From NCBI GenBank assembly GCA_030445245.1, contig JAUCSD010000001.1, positions 626,671-690,670 on the forward strand: a stretch of DNA of 64,000 nucleotides, written 5' to 3'. The position numbers and the translations under genes are program-made. Positions 16,605 through 25,176 of the stretch are shown here, in pieces. Source of the DNA: Candidatus Saccharimonadota bacterium. GTDB lineage: Bacteria; Patescibacteriota; Saccharimonadia; Saccharimonadales; Saccharimonadaceae. Within the stretch, counting starts at the first letter, position 1. Each line of letters opens with the position of its first letter. The notes beneath the pieces were generated by a model. It was given only the letters and a program-made list of their open reading frames with translations, had not been told where the DNA came from and did no database searches.

Positions 16605-16670
16605 ATGAAAGACAGGAAATACAAAATCAACTACCGGGTATGGTATGTACTTCGCGAGAGGTACGAATAA
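16605..16670 (+). CDS. 21-codon leader peptide coupled to the integrase
   Basis: GAAAGGACTAAA precedes ATG 16605, and the frame encodes MKDRKYKINYRVWYVLRERY plus Glu before TAA 16668-16670. The stop overlaps the integrase ATG (TAATG), the standard arrangement for translational coupling. Its transcript likely starts from the extended -10 TGT TATACT near 16470. The region 16111-16604 otherwise contains only promoter-like elements and a 6-bp hairpin (ATCTGC/GCAGAT near 16493). Confidence 0.55.
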   Translation: MKDRKYKINYRVWYVLRERYE

Positions 16671-17842
16671 TGCCACGCACACGAGCAAATGGTGAAGGCA
16701 CACTATACCTGCGAGCAGATGGACGTTACGAAGGTGCCATCGCGTTGCCGACGACAGGCGGCAGAAGAAAACGAATTCGAGTGTACGGAAAGACCCGACA
16801 AGAAGCACATAAGAAGCTCGTAAAAATAATCGAGGAAGCTCATCGTGGAATACTTCCATCTGAGCAATCATACAAAATTAGCGAATACTTAGATTTTTGG
16901 CTAGAGCGAGAAAAGCGCCGGCCGCTCACCCGAAAGCGACATGAATCCGTAGTACGCCTTTACATAAAGCCCAGTCTCGGACATCGCCGGCTCAACGGCT
17001 TGTCTGTGATGATCGTGCAAAACTTTCTCGACGATCTACTTGCCGACGGGAAATCGGTAGCAACGATCTATCAAGTGCGCAAGGCATTGAGTGCCGCCCT
17101 AACCTACGCAATGCGCCAAGAGTTAATCAGTAGAAACGTAGCTCGTCTTGTCGAACTTCCTCGCTACAAACCGAAAGAAGCGCGATACTGGACTCCCGAC
17201 GAAACCATTCGGTTCCTCGATGCAGCTAGCTCCGACCCGCTCTATCCGATGTTCGTCCTGCTCATCCTCTACGGACTACGCCGCGGTGAAGTTCTTGGCA
17301 TCAGGTGGTGTGATGTTGACCTCAGCCACGGTGTACTACGTATCCGGCAGCAAGTACAGCGGATCAACGGCAAACTCGAACAGATTGATCTGAAGACAGA
17401 TTCCAGCAGGCGGGATGAGCCCTTGTTAACGAGAGCGAGAGAGGTGCTTTTGGATCAGCGCAGTATCCAAGAGTACTACAGAACCAAGGCCGGCAATGAC
17501 TGGCAAGGCACTCATGATGATAACGAACTAGTTTTTACTAGCCGCACAGGCCGGCCCCTCGAGTCGCGCAATCTCGTTCGGTCATTCATGCGAATCTGTA
17601 ATCGGTATAACCTACGACAGATCACAATACATGGATTACGTCATAGCAATGCTACGACCCAGAAGGATCTTCATATTCACTCGCGTGACATTCAGGCAAT
17701 CCTTGGCCACAGCGACGTTCGCACGACAGGGATATATGAGCATGTTGATCTCATGAGTAAGCGGAACGCTCTACAGAGGGTTGAAGAACGTCTGTTCGCG
17801 ACGGAGATAGATAGAATCCCAGTGGTAAAAAATACCGATTAA
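16670..17842 (+). CDS. int: tyrosine recombinase/integrase of the tRNA-Phe element
   Basis: A 390-residue phage-type integrase. Residues 1-50 form an AP2-like arm-binding domain (GEGTLYLRADGRYEGAI), residues 60-160 the SAM-like core-binding domain, and the rest the catalytic domain: Arg in LYGLRRGEVLG, HGLRHSNATT (HxxR), LGHSDVRTTGIYEHV (His and catalytic Tyr). All catalytic residues are present, so it is probably active. It reads toward tRNA-Phe, 385 bp from attR. The start ATG 16670 is coupled to the leader peptide. Confidence 0.95.
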   Translation: MPRTRANGEGTLYLRADGRYEGAIALPTTGGRRKRIRVYGKTRQEAHKKLVKIIEEAHRGILPSEQSYKISEYLDFWLEREKRRPLTRKRHESVVRLYIKPSLGHRRLNGLSVMIVQNFLDDLLADGKSVATIYQVRKALSAALTYAMRQELISRNVARLVELPRYKPKEARYWTPDETIRFLDAASSDPLYPMFVLLILYGLRRGEVLGIRWCDVDLSHGVLRIRQQVQRINGKLEQIDLKTDSSRRDEPLLTRAREVLLDQRSIQEYYRTKAGNDWQGTHDDNELVFTSRTGRPLESRNLVRSFMRICNRYNLRQITIHGLRHSNATTQKDLHIHSRDIQAILGHSDVRTTGIYEHVDLMSKRNALQRVEERLFATEIDRIPVVKNTD

Positions 17843-17934
17843 CCAATTTGGCGGTAACTTTTTTACATTGGTTTCTACTATGCCAAAATAGGGTACACTA
17901 GAGCTAAATCCAGCACATGCGACGGAGGTCCTAC

Positions 17935-18015
17935 ATGGAAAACCTCGTCAATAGTAACCTCACCTTTGATGCGAATCAGTGGTGGGGATTATTTTTATTT
18001 CGGTCTCAAGACTAA
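17935..18015 (+). CDS. 26-residue small protein downstream of the integrase
   Basis: A frame with a GGAGG Shine-Dalgarno sequence 6 nt before ATG 17935, encoding a peptide that starts MENLVNSNLTFDANQWWGLF and ends RSQD. A TACACT box lies about 38 bp upstream and a CTGTCTC/GAGACAG hairpin follows the stop. Too short to classify; it could be a directionality or regulatory peptide (speculation). Confidence 0.4.
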   Translation: MENLVNSNLTFDANQWWGLFLFRSQD

Positions 18016-18111
18016 ACAATCTGTCTCAAGAGAGACAGGGCCTAGTTTGCCATATATCGCTTACTGTCACGACCCCCGTTAGCAACCTCCCTAATCTCAC
18101 ATAGAAGGCTA

Positions 18112-18158
18112 TTTGACGGTAAGTTGACGGCAGCCGTTGCCGTCAGAATTACCGTCAG
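18112..18158. promoter_or_regulatory. candidate integrase arm-type sites near attR
   Basis: Four related sites: TTTGACGGTAA (18112), GTTGACGGCAG (18123), then inverted GTTGCCGTCAG (18136) and ATTACCGTCAG (18148). Spacings within pairs are 11-12 bp, matching the pair near attL. Confidence 0.55.
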
Positions 18159-18226
18159 AATCGGCCTCATGTCCATGAAAATCCCAACAAAAGAAAATAC
18201 CCACCCCTGATGGGTAGGTACTTTCC

Positions 18227-18272
18227 TTGGTGGCTCCTCCCAGACTCGAACTGGGGACACAGGGCTCTTCAA
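18227..18272. repeat. attR: element-supplied 3' part of tRNA-Phe
   Basis: A 46-bp repeat identical to 12908-12953. It restores the tRNA 3' end. A GC-rich hairpin (about 18188-18222) just beyond it ends in TTTTCTTTT on the minus strand and could replace the lost terminator. Confidence 0.9.
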
Positions 18273-18303
18273 GCCCCTGCTCTACCAACTGAGCTAAAGA
18301 GCC
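18228..18303 (-). tRNA. tRNA-Phe(GAA)
   Basis: A full cloverleaf with acceptor GGCTCTT/AGGAGCC, anticodon stem GGGGC/GCCCT, loop TTGAAGA (anticodon GAA), T arm CCCAG-TTCGAGT-CTGGG, discriminator A and encoded CCA (18228-18230). It is the integration target of the element to its left. Confidence 0.93.
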
Positions 18304-18355
18304 AGATTGCATTAAGCTGTAGCTATTCTACTAGATTTGACCCTTTTTGCCAAGG

Positions 18356-18722
18356 TTACTTATGAATAATCTTACTAATCGTATCTGTTAGATCAGCCGG
18401 AAGTACAAATAGCGTCTTCTGGCTTGGCTTGGTAGAGATTTTTTCAAGCGTTTGAAGCGTACGAATGTTGATACCACCCGGAACCTTCGTAGGGATCGCT
18501 GCGACCTTTTCACCCTCAGCTTCTGCTTGCTTAGCCATGGCATGTTTCATATCTTGAAGCAATTCGATGTTCTGAACTTTGACATTTTCAACGTCAATCC
18601 CCCATTGATCTGCTCTCGCTGTGACGGCAAATCATCAAGATCAACATTACCTGCTACGTCACAAGGTGCAACTTTGATAAACTGACTCGTCGCATAGATA
18701 TAATTAATGGTTTCAAGAACCG
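18356..18722 (-). pseudogene. SPFH/band-7 (stomatin-like) protein, degraded
   Basis: From about 18720 the frame reads INYIYATSQFIK and then VDLDDLPSQREQIN; a shift with loss of a few codons leads to DQWGIDVENVKVQNIEL and MKHAMAKQAEAEGEKVA. These are consecutive parts of the SPFH domain and its Ala/Glu-rich coiled coil. The N-terminal half and membrane anchor are absent and the frame is broken, so the gene is dead. It abuts the ddl stop codon and lies beside the tRNA-Phe insertion site. Confidence 0.75.
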
Positions 18723-19784
18723 CTAATTAATACTTGGAATTGTCTCGACTTTGATTGTCGTATCTTCAAGGGCAAGAAGGATGAGACGTTCAATAAGCTG
18801 TGAATACGATACGCCAGCTTCGCGCCATAGTTTCGGATACATACTAATATTCGTAAAGCCCGGTATTGTGTTAATCTCGTTGACATACACCGTCCCGTCA
18901 TCCGCGAGGAAAAAGTCGACACGTGAGAGTCCCCTGCATCCGAGGGCAGCATACACATCTCCGGCAATCGTACGAATTCGCGAGCGCACGGCTTCGTCAA
19001 GATCGGCTGGAATAATGACTTCAGAAGTGCTCGTAGCGGCATATTTAGCTTCATAGCTATAGAAATCTTCACTTGGCTTTACCTCTCCAACCGTACTTGT
19101 CTCGTGAGTAGGTGGATTGCCAAGCACAGCAACTTCAAGTTCGCGTCCCGTTATACCGCGTTCAATAAGCACACTATCGTCATGTTCATGAGCAATGGCT
19201 ATAGCCTGAATAAACTCTTCTTCGCTGTAGACTTTACTGACGCCCACTGAGCTACCAGCATGTGATGGCTTTACGAACATTGGGCTACCAAGCCGCATGC
19301 TCAAATGATTAAAATCAGGGATAGGTTTGCCAACCCGGTGGACCTCATAGGGAGATACGACGATACCGCGCGCTTCAAGAATTTCCTTTGTTGCCACCTT
19401 GTCCATACAAATAGCGCTGGACGTCATATCACAGCCAACGATGGGTATATGGAGTAACTGCGCCAAGCCTTGAACACTGCCGTCTTCGCCATTTTTACCA
19501 TGGAGTATCGGGAGAATAACATCGGGTTTAATAACACTGTTGTTCGGAAACGTGAGAAAGCTTTCACTGCCAAATACCGGCGCGAGTTGCGATGCTCCAT
19601 GGGTATTAATTTCAGTGCTGAAATTATCGAGCAGCCACCACTTACCGTGCTTATCTATGTAGCCAAGTAGTACGTCAAATTTGCTATCATCAATTGCGGC
19701 ATAGACATTACGTGCTGAAGAAATCGAGACAGTATGTTCGGATGATTCACCGCCAAAAAGCAACATAACGGATGTACGGTTCAT
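18723..19784 (-). CDS. ddl: D-alanine--D-alanine ligase
   Basis: Makes the D-Ala-D-Ala dipeptide for peptidoglycan with ATP. The 353-residue frame from ATG 19782-19784 has MLLFGGESSEHTVSISSARN (N-terminal domain), HGKNGEDGSVQGLAQLLHIP, PMFVKPSHAGSSVGVSKV (ATP-grasp), EAKYAATSTSEVIIPADL (omega loop) and VNEINTIPGFTNISMYPKLW (Mg-binding Glu and Asn). The gene follows the aminotransferase by 13 bp. TACAAT (19792-19797), preceded by the TGA stop of that gene, lies 7 nt before the start and may act as an internal promoter. Confidence 0.93.
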   Translation of the reverse strand: MNRTSVMLLFGGESSEHTVSISSARNVYAAIDDSKFDVLLGYIDKHGKWWLLDNFSTEINTHGASQLAPVFGSESFLTFPNNSVIKPDVILPILHGKNGEDGSVQGLAQLLHIPIVGCDMTSSAICMDKVATKEILEARGIVVSPYEVHRVGKPIPDFNHLSMRLGSPMFVKPSHAGSSVGVSKVYSEEEFIQAIAIAHEHDDSVLIERGITGRELEVAVLGNPPTHETSTVGEVKPSEDFYSYEAKYAATSTSEVIIPADLDEAVRSRIRTIAGDVYAALGCRGLSRVDFFLADDGTVYVNEINTIPGFTNISMYPKLWREAGVSYSQLIERLILLALEDTTIKVETIPSIN

Positions 19785-19797
19785 AGTCGTTATTGTA

Positions 19798-20925
19798 TCA
19801 CTTTGCATCATAATACTGTACTAACCGTTCCATGCCCGCCTTGATCGCCTCCTCTGATCGTCCAAAGCAAAGTCGTATGTGACCTTCACCGTTTATCCCG
19901 AATGCATCACCCGGTATGGCGACTAGCTTGCTCGCAAGCAGGTGCCTGGTCAAATCTCGTGAACTCTGCCCATTAGTCGCTTTTGGGAAGAAGAAATAAC
20001 CGCCACGAGGCATGACGTAGGTCATATGGTCCGACAGCTTGTCCAGATAACTCGCCATTAGTTGACGACGCGCACCATAAAGCTGCGTGTTTTCATGAAG
20101 AATACGCGCACTCTGTTTAATAGCTTCGCAAGCTACATATTGTGAGATGACCGGGGCACAATTAACAAGCGTGTCGTGAATCGCGACGAGTCGGGCGATT
20201 CGACTTTGGTCAGCCTGAATGTAACCCACTCGCCATCCTGTCATTGCAAAATCTTTGGAAAAGCTCATCAGTCGAACAACAGTTTGTTTAAACTCAGGAT
20301 CCTCGGCTGGCGAATACATTGACGTTTCGTCATAGAGCATATTACGATACACTTCATCAACAATCAGGGTTACACCAGCCGTCTTAGCAATCTCTGCCAC
20401 TTCATGTAGCGTCGCCTCGTCATAGACTGAGCCTGTTGGATTATTCGGGTTACATAGTAGGATTGCGGCGGTACGCTTGCTGAGGCGACTTTTGAGCAAC
20501 GAGACGTCAAGCGCCCAGTCATGCGACTCGACAAGTGGCACTTCGACCACTTCGCCGTTTGCCGTTTCGATGAGCTTAAAATACGCACCATAGACTGGTG
20601 TCGGAATGATGATTTCGGTGGCCTCACTGGATATTACGCTGCGCAGCACGACACTCAGCGCCTCGATAGCTCCTGCCGTTACAATGATCTCGTCGACATC
20701 ATATTCCATACCCTGCTGAGCACATTGCTCGGCAATAAGACGACGCAGTTGCAAGAGACCTTGAGGATCTGAATATGCGTCTGCGTCACCGCGTTCAATC
20801 GTTTCAATTGCAGCTTGTCGTAACATCGGGTCGAGATGAGAGGAAGGGATGCCTTGACCAAGTGATATTATCATTGGATCCGCCCGAGCGGCACGTTCCA
20901 TGTATTTAATTGCGTTTAGTTCCAT
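19798..20925 (-). CDS. PLP-dependent aminotransferase, class I/II (fold type I)
   Basis: The 375-residue protein starts at ATG 20923-20925. It shows ITVGAIEALSVVLRS-type substrate-binding helices, LLCNPNNPTGSVYDE, LIVDEVYRNMLYD (Asp for the pyridine N) and SFSKDFAMTGWRVGY, where Lys binds PLP. The C-terminal Arg is in HIRLCFGRSEE. It is probably an aspartate- or alanine-type aminotransferase. Co-transcription with ddl suggests a link to alanine supply for the wall (inference). Promoter TTGTCA-17-CATACT (20932-20937) with a 6-nt gap to ATG. Confidence 0.9.
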   Translation of the reverse strand: MELNAIKYMERAARADPMIISLGQGIPSSHLDPMLRQAAIETIERGDADAYSDPQGLLQLRRLIAEQCAQQGMEYDVDEIIVTAGAIEALSVVLRSVISSEATEIIIPTPVYGAYFKLIETANGEVVEVPLVESHDWALDVSLLKSRLSKRTAAILLCNPNNPTGSVYDEATLHEVAEIAKTAGVTLIVDEVYRNMLYDETSMYSPAEDPEFKQTVVRLMSFSKDFAMTGWRVGYIQADQSRIARLVAIHDTLVNCAPVISQYVACEAIKQSARILHENTQLYGARRQLMASYLDKLSDHMTYVMPRGGYFFFPKATNGQSSRDLTRHLLASKLVAIPGDAFGINGEGHIRLCFGRSEEAIKAGMERLVQYYDAK

Positions 20926-21028
20926 CTTACTAGTATGCGTATTTCTAAATAAAATGACAAACATACGATAAATGTCATCATACCATCATCTGTTACGTAT
21001 CTGTGAATTTAATTTTGTCTATTTTTAT

Positions 21029-21063
21029 TAGAAATTATCATTTCTATTTGTTATACTGGACCA
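21029..21063 (+). promoter_or_regulatory. promoter of the TrmB-like regulator with operator-like repeat
   Basis: A perfect 7-bp inverted repeat TAGAAAT/ATTTCTA (21029-21046) is followed by an extended -10 TGT TATACT (hexamer 21052-21057) and, 6 nt later, the ATG. The repeat occupies the -35 region, where an autoregulator would bind. Confidence 0.55.
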
Positions 21064-21840
21064 ATGGAAGCATACCTTAAGGCCGCGCTCACTCAGCTTG
21101 AGTGCAATCAAAAGGAAATCCGCCTTTACCTTACCTGCTATAAGCTCGGTGCCTCTCGAATTGCTGAACTTGCTAAGGCTGCTCGTCTCCAGCGTTCGAC
21201 CGCATATGTGATCGCTCAACAGCTACTCGCGAAACAACTTCTTATTCAGGATGATGGCCAGTACAATAAACTTTTTATAGCTGCTGAACCGGAGGTGATT
21301 ATTCGTATGCTTGAAAATAAGAAACGTCTCCTCGCTCGATCAAGTATCGTGCTTAAAGATCACCTTGAAGAACTGCAAGCCTTGCGTCAAACCACCGATA
21401 TATTGCCCCAAGTACGAACATACCGTGGCACGAGCGGATTACTTGCCGTATGGCATACTATCCTAAGCTCAAAAACTGAACTACTCATCTGGACAAACCA
21501 AGCCACAGAACGCCAATTATTTGCGAGTCGGCAGCACCACCAGTTCATAGATGAACGAATCGCCAAGCGTATTTCTAGCCGCGTTCTTACCGTCGACAAT
21601 CCCGAAGGTCGTGAACTGCTTAGATCTGATACCGCCTCGATTCGAACAACGCGCCTGCTTCCAATGGCCACTACATTTAGTGCTGAAACGTATCTATTCG
21701 ACAATAAAGTAGTCATCCTCGATTACAATACTGAAATTATTGGCATCGTCATCGAAAACAGTCTGGTGTATCAGGCGCAAAAAGCCATCTTCGAACTCTG
21801 TTGGCACACAGCAGATATTTCATCTAGCGCGTCCCATTAG
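21064..21840 (+). CDS. TrmB family transcriptional regulator
   Basis: A 258-residue protein with an N-terminal winged helix (residues 1-75; IRLYLTCYKLGASRIAELAK and LQRSTAYVIAQQLLAKQLL), then a coiled-coil linker, then a PLD-like C-terminal domain (TYRGTSGLLAVWHTIL; AETYLFDNKVVILDYNTEIIGIVIEN). This is the TrmB architecture, used in many prokaryotes to sense sugars. It is divergent from the aminotransferase-ddl operon and near the glucoside genes; its targets are not known. Confidence 0.85.
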   Translation: MEAYLKAALTQLECNQKEIRLYLTCYKLGASRIAELAKAARLQRSTAYVIAQQLLAKQLLIQDDGQYNKLFIAAEPEVIIRMLENKKRLLARSSIVLKDHLEELQALRQTTDILPQVRTYRGTSGLLAVWHTILSSKTELLIWTNQATERQLFASRQHHQFIDERIAKRISSRVLTVDNPEGRELLRSDTASIRTTRLLPMATTFSAETYLFDNKVVILDYNTEIIGIVIENSLVYQAQKAIFELCWHTADISSSASH

Positions 21841-21931
21841 TTCTTCACTAATCAACATATCATTGACTTTATGCTTATTATAGTGTATAGTTAACTAGTC
21901 AACATCGACAAATTGAGGAATGTGACATACC

Positions 21932-22186
21932 GTGTCTAAGCGTCGTGGCGGTCCCCAGTTCCACTGCAGTAGCCGGGCCATCGTTCTTTCCGAACGAAGA
22001 GTGCCAGTACAACAGCAGGAAGAAGAAACGCCTGCCGCTCCCGAGCAGCCGACGCGAGCGCGTGAAGTGGTATGTGGGTCACCTACATGCAACCTCTCGA
22101 CGCCCACACACGGCAACACGTGCATCCACTGCGACACGAAGTTCACTCAGGAGCAGCTCTTCCCCCAGAAGCAGCTCACTCAATAA
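21932..22186 (+). CDS. small zinc-ribbon-like protein, GC-rich
   Basis: Starts with GTG 21932 and encodes 84 residues. The C-terminal half has CGSPTCNLSTPTHGNTCIHC, a CxxxxC...CxxC spacing fitting a treble-clef or zinc-ribbon knuckle. The N-terminus is basic with a Gln/Glu/Pro-rich linker. G+C is well above the neighbours. A hairpin terminator follows directly. It is probably a small metal-binding or nucleic-acid-binding protein; no family was identified. Confidence 0.6.
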   Translation: MSKRRGGPQFHCSSRAIVLSERRVPVQQQEEETPAAPEQPTRAREVVCGSPTCNLSTPTHGNTCIHCDTKFTQEQLFPQKQLTQ

Positions 22187-22189
22187 CTG

Positions 22190-22233
22190 CCCCCGAGGTT
22201 CTATCCCTACTAGAGATTCCCCTTGGGGGTTTC
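22190..22233 (+). terminator. terminator after the zinc-ribbon gene
   Basis: CCCCCGAGG (22190-22198) pairs with CCTTGGGGG (22221-22229), followed by TTTCT. It ends only 6 bp before the -10 box of the next gene. Confidence 0.65.
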
Positions 22234-22251
22234 TCACGCTATAATGAAAGT

Positions 22252-23424
22252 ATGCAACGTATCCCTCTTGCCGAAAGAATGCGGCCGACGACACTTGATG
22301 AGGTAATCGGCCAAACTCATCTTTTAGGTGGTGGTGAAATTTTACGTCAGATTGTTCGCAAAAAAGAACCAGTCAGCCTTATTTTATGGGGACCGCCTGG
22401 AAGCGGAAAAACCACACTTGCCCGTATTATCGCTCATGAAGTACAGGCTGAATTCATCGAACTCTCGGCTGTTACCAGTGGTAAAAAAGATGTCGAAAAG
22501 GTGGTTGAACACGCCCGTCAAAATTGGAATCTACAACTACGCACCATCTTGTTTGTCGACGAGATTCATCGTTTCAATAAAGCCCAGCAAGATGCCTTTT
22601 TACCCCATGTTGAATCCGGCCTTATTACACTTATCGGCGCCACTACCGAAAATCCAAGTTTTGAAATTATCAATCCGCTCCTTTCGCGTAGCCGCGTACT
22701 TGTGCTCGAACCACTGAGCAAAGATGAGATTATAAGCATACTAAAACGTGCCGTCAAAGAGCTAAAAACCACCAAGAATATAACTCCCAAAGCTATCGAT
22801 TACCTAGCAGAACTAGCCGGAGGTGATGCTCGCGTAGCGCTTGGTAACCTAGAGCTAGCCCTTTCTATGGATGAAAAGGTCACTCCGGAAATAGTGAAGA
22901 TAGCCGCTCAAAAACGAATCCCTGGTTACGATAAAAAAGGCGACATGCATTATAACGTCATTAGTGCCTTTATTAAGAGTATGCGCGGTAGTGATATTGA
23001 TGCAACACTCTACTACCTCGCCCGTATGATTGATGCTGGCGAAGATCCGAAGTTTATTGCCCGTCGTATGCTCATTTTCGCAAGTGAAGATATTGGACTG
23101 GCTGGCAATGGTGCACTCGGGCTAGCTCTTACTGCCTTTCAAGCAGTAGAGCGTGTTGGCATGCCAGAAAGTAATTACATTTTATTTCACGTTGCTACCG
23201 CCTTAGCTAAATCCGCCAAATCACGCCAAACGACCGACGCCATGGGGCGCGCAAAAGCGCTCGCAGCGCAGTATCCTGACGCCCAGGTACCACTTCACCT
23301 TCGAAATGCTCCTACGAAGCTTATGAAGGATCTTGGCTACAATAAGGACTACAAGTGGCAAGCAGACTTCAAACACGCCAAAGGCTTCCTGCCTGATGAG
23401 CTGGGTGATGAAAAGATATTCTAG
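22252..23424 (+). CDS. rarA: replication-associated recombination protein A (RarA/MgsA AAA+ ATPase)
   Basis: A cytosolic AAA+ ATPase that loads at stalled replication forks. The start ATG 22252 gives [20 protein letters not shown], the family N-terminus; the longer frame upstream covers the previous gene's terminator. Walker A is GPPGSGKTT, Walker [10 protein letters not shown], sensor 1 [10 protein letters not shown], and the C-terminal tetramerisation part has [19 protein letters not shown]. At 390 residues it is slightly shorter than E. coli RarA. TATAAT (22240-22245) lies 6 nt upstream (leaderless). Confidence 0.93.
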   Translation: MQRIPLAERMRPTTLDEVIGQTHLLGGGEILRQIVRKKEPVSLILWGPPGSGKTTLARIIAHEVQAEFIELSAVTSGKKDVEKVVEHARQNWNLQLRTILFVDEIHRFNKAQQDAFLPHVESGLITLIGATTENPSFEIINPLLSRSRVLVLEPLSKDEIISILKRAVKELKTTKNITPKAIDYLAELAGGDARVALGNLELALSMDEKVTPEIVKIAAQKRIPGYDKKGDMHYNVISAFIKSMRGSDIDATLYYLARMIDAGEDPKFIARRMLIFASEDIGLAGNGALGLALTAFQAVERVGMPESNYILFHVATALAKSAKSRQTTDAMGRAKALAAQYPDAQVPLHLRNAPTKLMKDLGYNKDYKWQADFKHAKGFLPDELGDEKIF

Positions 23425-25028
23425 CGGATATTACGAATAACGACGCCATGATATGCCTGCAGAGCAACAGAGTTGCCAATCATAGCATTATCTACGGCAT
23501 GCGTACTATACATGATTTGTCCATCAATGCCTACGTCACGCATCGTAGGCTCAGCTGACATGTTGAGCAATATGAGAATCTGACTCTCGGTATCCTCACG
23601 GAAGTAACCGTATACAAACTCATCACTTCCATCCCATGGAGCATACGTGCCAAAGCGTAGCACATGCATATCACGAAGACTAAGCAGTGCTCGATACATA
23701 TACAAGAACGAGGTTGGGTCATGTAATTCTTCGACGGCGTTTTCCGTCGTAAAATCACTCGCTATTGGCAACCACGGCTCAACGCGACTGAAGCCAGCGA
23801 ATGGCTCGGCTGACCATTGCATTGGCGTGCGTTCAGGATCGCGCCCAAGACCAAGTCCGGGCGTCTGCTTCTCAAATGGATCGTGCACTTTATCAGGTGA
23901 GATAATCCCGTTTTTCATACCGATCTCATCACCGTAGTAAATAACCGGCGTACCAGGCAATGTTAATTGAAGTAGTCCAAGAAGCTTTGCTTGTTCTTTG
24001 CCGACGCGACTGACCAGACGCGGCTTATCATGATTCCCAAAACAATAAAACGGACGCGATTCGACCCCAATATCAGCCTGGAAGCGATCAATAAACTTCC
24101 TAAACGGCCCGGCACCGTACTCAACCTTGAAACCTTCGAAATTAAATGGAGCTGCTACATGCGGGTTTACTGCATAGAACTCTGAATACTGACTCTTAAG
24201 GTCAAGGGAGGCGTCCGGATAATCCTCGAAGAGAATAATCCTGTCTGGATAGCTTTCGATAACGTCACTAATTTGCCGCAGATGAGCAAACAAATGAACG
24301 CCATAGCGGCTAAACGTCTGAATCTGTGAAAGGTATGGATCCATCCCCTTACCTTCTTCGTAATTGGGGTTGAGCGGATTATCACGAAGATCTGGGTCCT
24401 TAGATATCCAGCGAACAGCATCAGCACGAATGCCATCGACGCCTATCTTTAGCCAGAAATGCAATACATCACACATGGCTTCACGGACTTCTGGATTGCT
24501 CCAGTTAAGATCCGGCTGTTTGGTGAGAAAACTGTGAAGATAATACTGCCCGCTAGCTGGATCAAATTCCCATGCGGATCCTCCGAAAACACTGAGCCAG
24601 TTATTCGGTGGCGTACCGTCCGGTTTAGGGTCACGCCAAACATACCAGTCACGCTTCTTGTTCTCACGTGATGACTTAGATTCCTCAAACCAAGCGTGCT
24701 CATCGGAGGTGTGGTTGGGTACATAGTCAATCATCACCTTAATGTCGCGGGCATGCGCTTCATCGATTAAGCGACTAAAGTCATCAAGGGTTCCAAATAG
24801 CGGGTTCACTCCACAATAATCGGTAATATCGTATCCGAAATCAGCCATCGGCGATGGATAAAAGGGTGATAGCCAAATAGCATTGATCCCTAACGAGTCA
24901 GGTTTACCATTTATATAATCGAGCTTTTCGGTAATGCCAGCAAGATCGCCAACACCATCACTGTTTGTATCCTTAAAACTCCGAGGGTAGATCTGATAAA
25001 TACCGTTTACATTCTGCCATCGTTTCAT
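23421..25028 (-). CDS. alpha-glucosidase / oligo-1,6-glucosidase-type GH13 enzyme
   Basis: A cytosolic glycoside hydrolase of 535 residues (start ATG 25026-25028). GH13 motifs in order: DYVPNHTS (region I), GIRADAVRW (region II, catalytic nucleophile Asp), ILFEDYPD (region III, general acid Glu), FGNHDKPR (region IV). YQIYPRSFKDTNSDGVGDL is the GH13 subfamily 17/23/31 N-terminus. Likely splits glucose from short alpha-glucosides or trehalose-related sugars. Its 3' end overlaps rarA by 4 bp (convergent). Confidence 0.9.
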   Translation of the reverse strand: MKRWQNVNGIYQIYPRSFKDTNSDGVGDLAGITEKLDYINGKPDSLGINAIWLSPFYPSPMADFGYDITDYCGVNPLFGTLDDFSRLIDEAHARDIKVMIDYVPNHTSDEHAWFEESKSSRENKKRDWYVWRDPKPDGTPPNNWLSVFGGSAWEFDPASGQYYLHSFLTKQPDLNWSNPEVREAMCDVLHFWLKIGVDGIRADAVRWISKDPDLRDNPLNPNYEEGKGMDPYLSQIQTFSRYGVHLFAHLRQISDVIESYPDRIILFEDYPDASLDLKSQYSEFYAVNPHVAAPFNFEGFKVEYGAGPFRKFIDRFQADIGVESRPFYCFGNHDKPRLVSRVGKEQAKLLGLLQLTLPGTPVIYYGDEIGMKNGIISPDKVHDPFEKQTPGLGLGRDPERTPMQWSAEPFAGFSRVEPWLPIASDFTTENAVEELHDPTSFLYMYRALLSLRDMHVLRFGTYAPWDGSDEFVYGYFREDTESQILILLNMSAEPTMRDVGIDGQIMYSTHAVDNAMIGNSVALQAYHGVVIRNIR

Positions 25029-25176
25029 ATAAAAAATCACTTGTTTGGGTTGTTACTTCCTTAAGTGTACCAAATAAAGTATACGGGTGATACCAAGTTA
25101 GCATATGCGGAATCCGCTAGTTGCGCTACGTAGCATGTGGTATAATAATACTTAACCTAATGGGAACAATTATCTT

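Larger units (their letters stand above)
12908..18272. mobile_element. integrative element inserted into tRNA-Phe (about 5.4 kb)
   Basis: Bounded by identical 46-bp direct repeats, 12908-12953 and 18227-18272, each equal to the 3' portion of tRNA-Phe. Inside are a tyrosine integrase next to the intact tRNA copy, an integrase relic, an ImmA/IrrE protease with a membrane partner, a HEPN-like protein, a small membrane protein and two small reading frames. No replication, relaxase or capsid gene is seen. This is an integrase-only genomic island, possibly a satellite. Confidence 0.88.
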
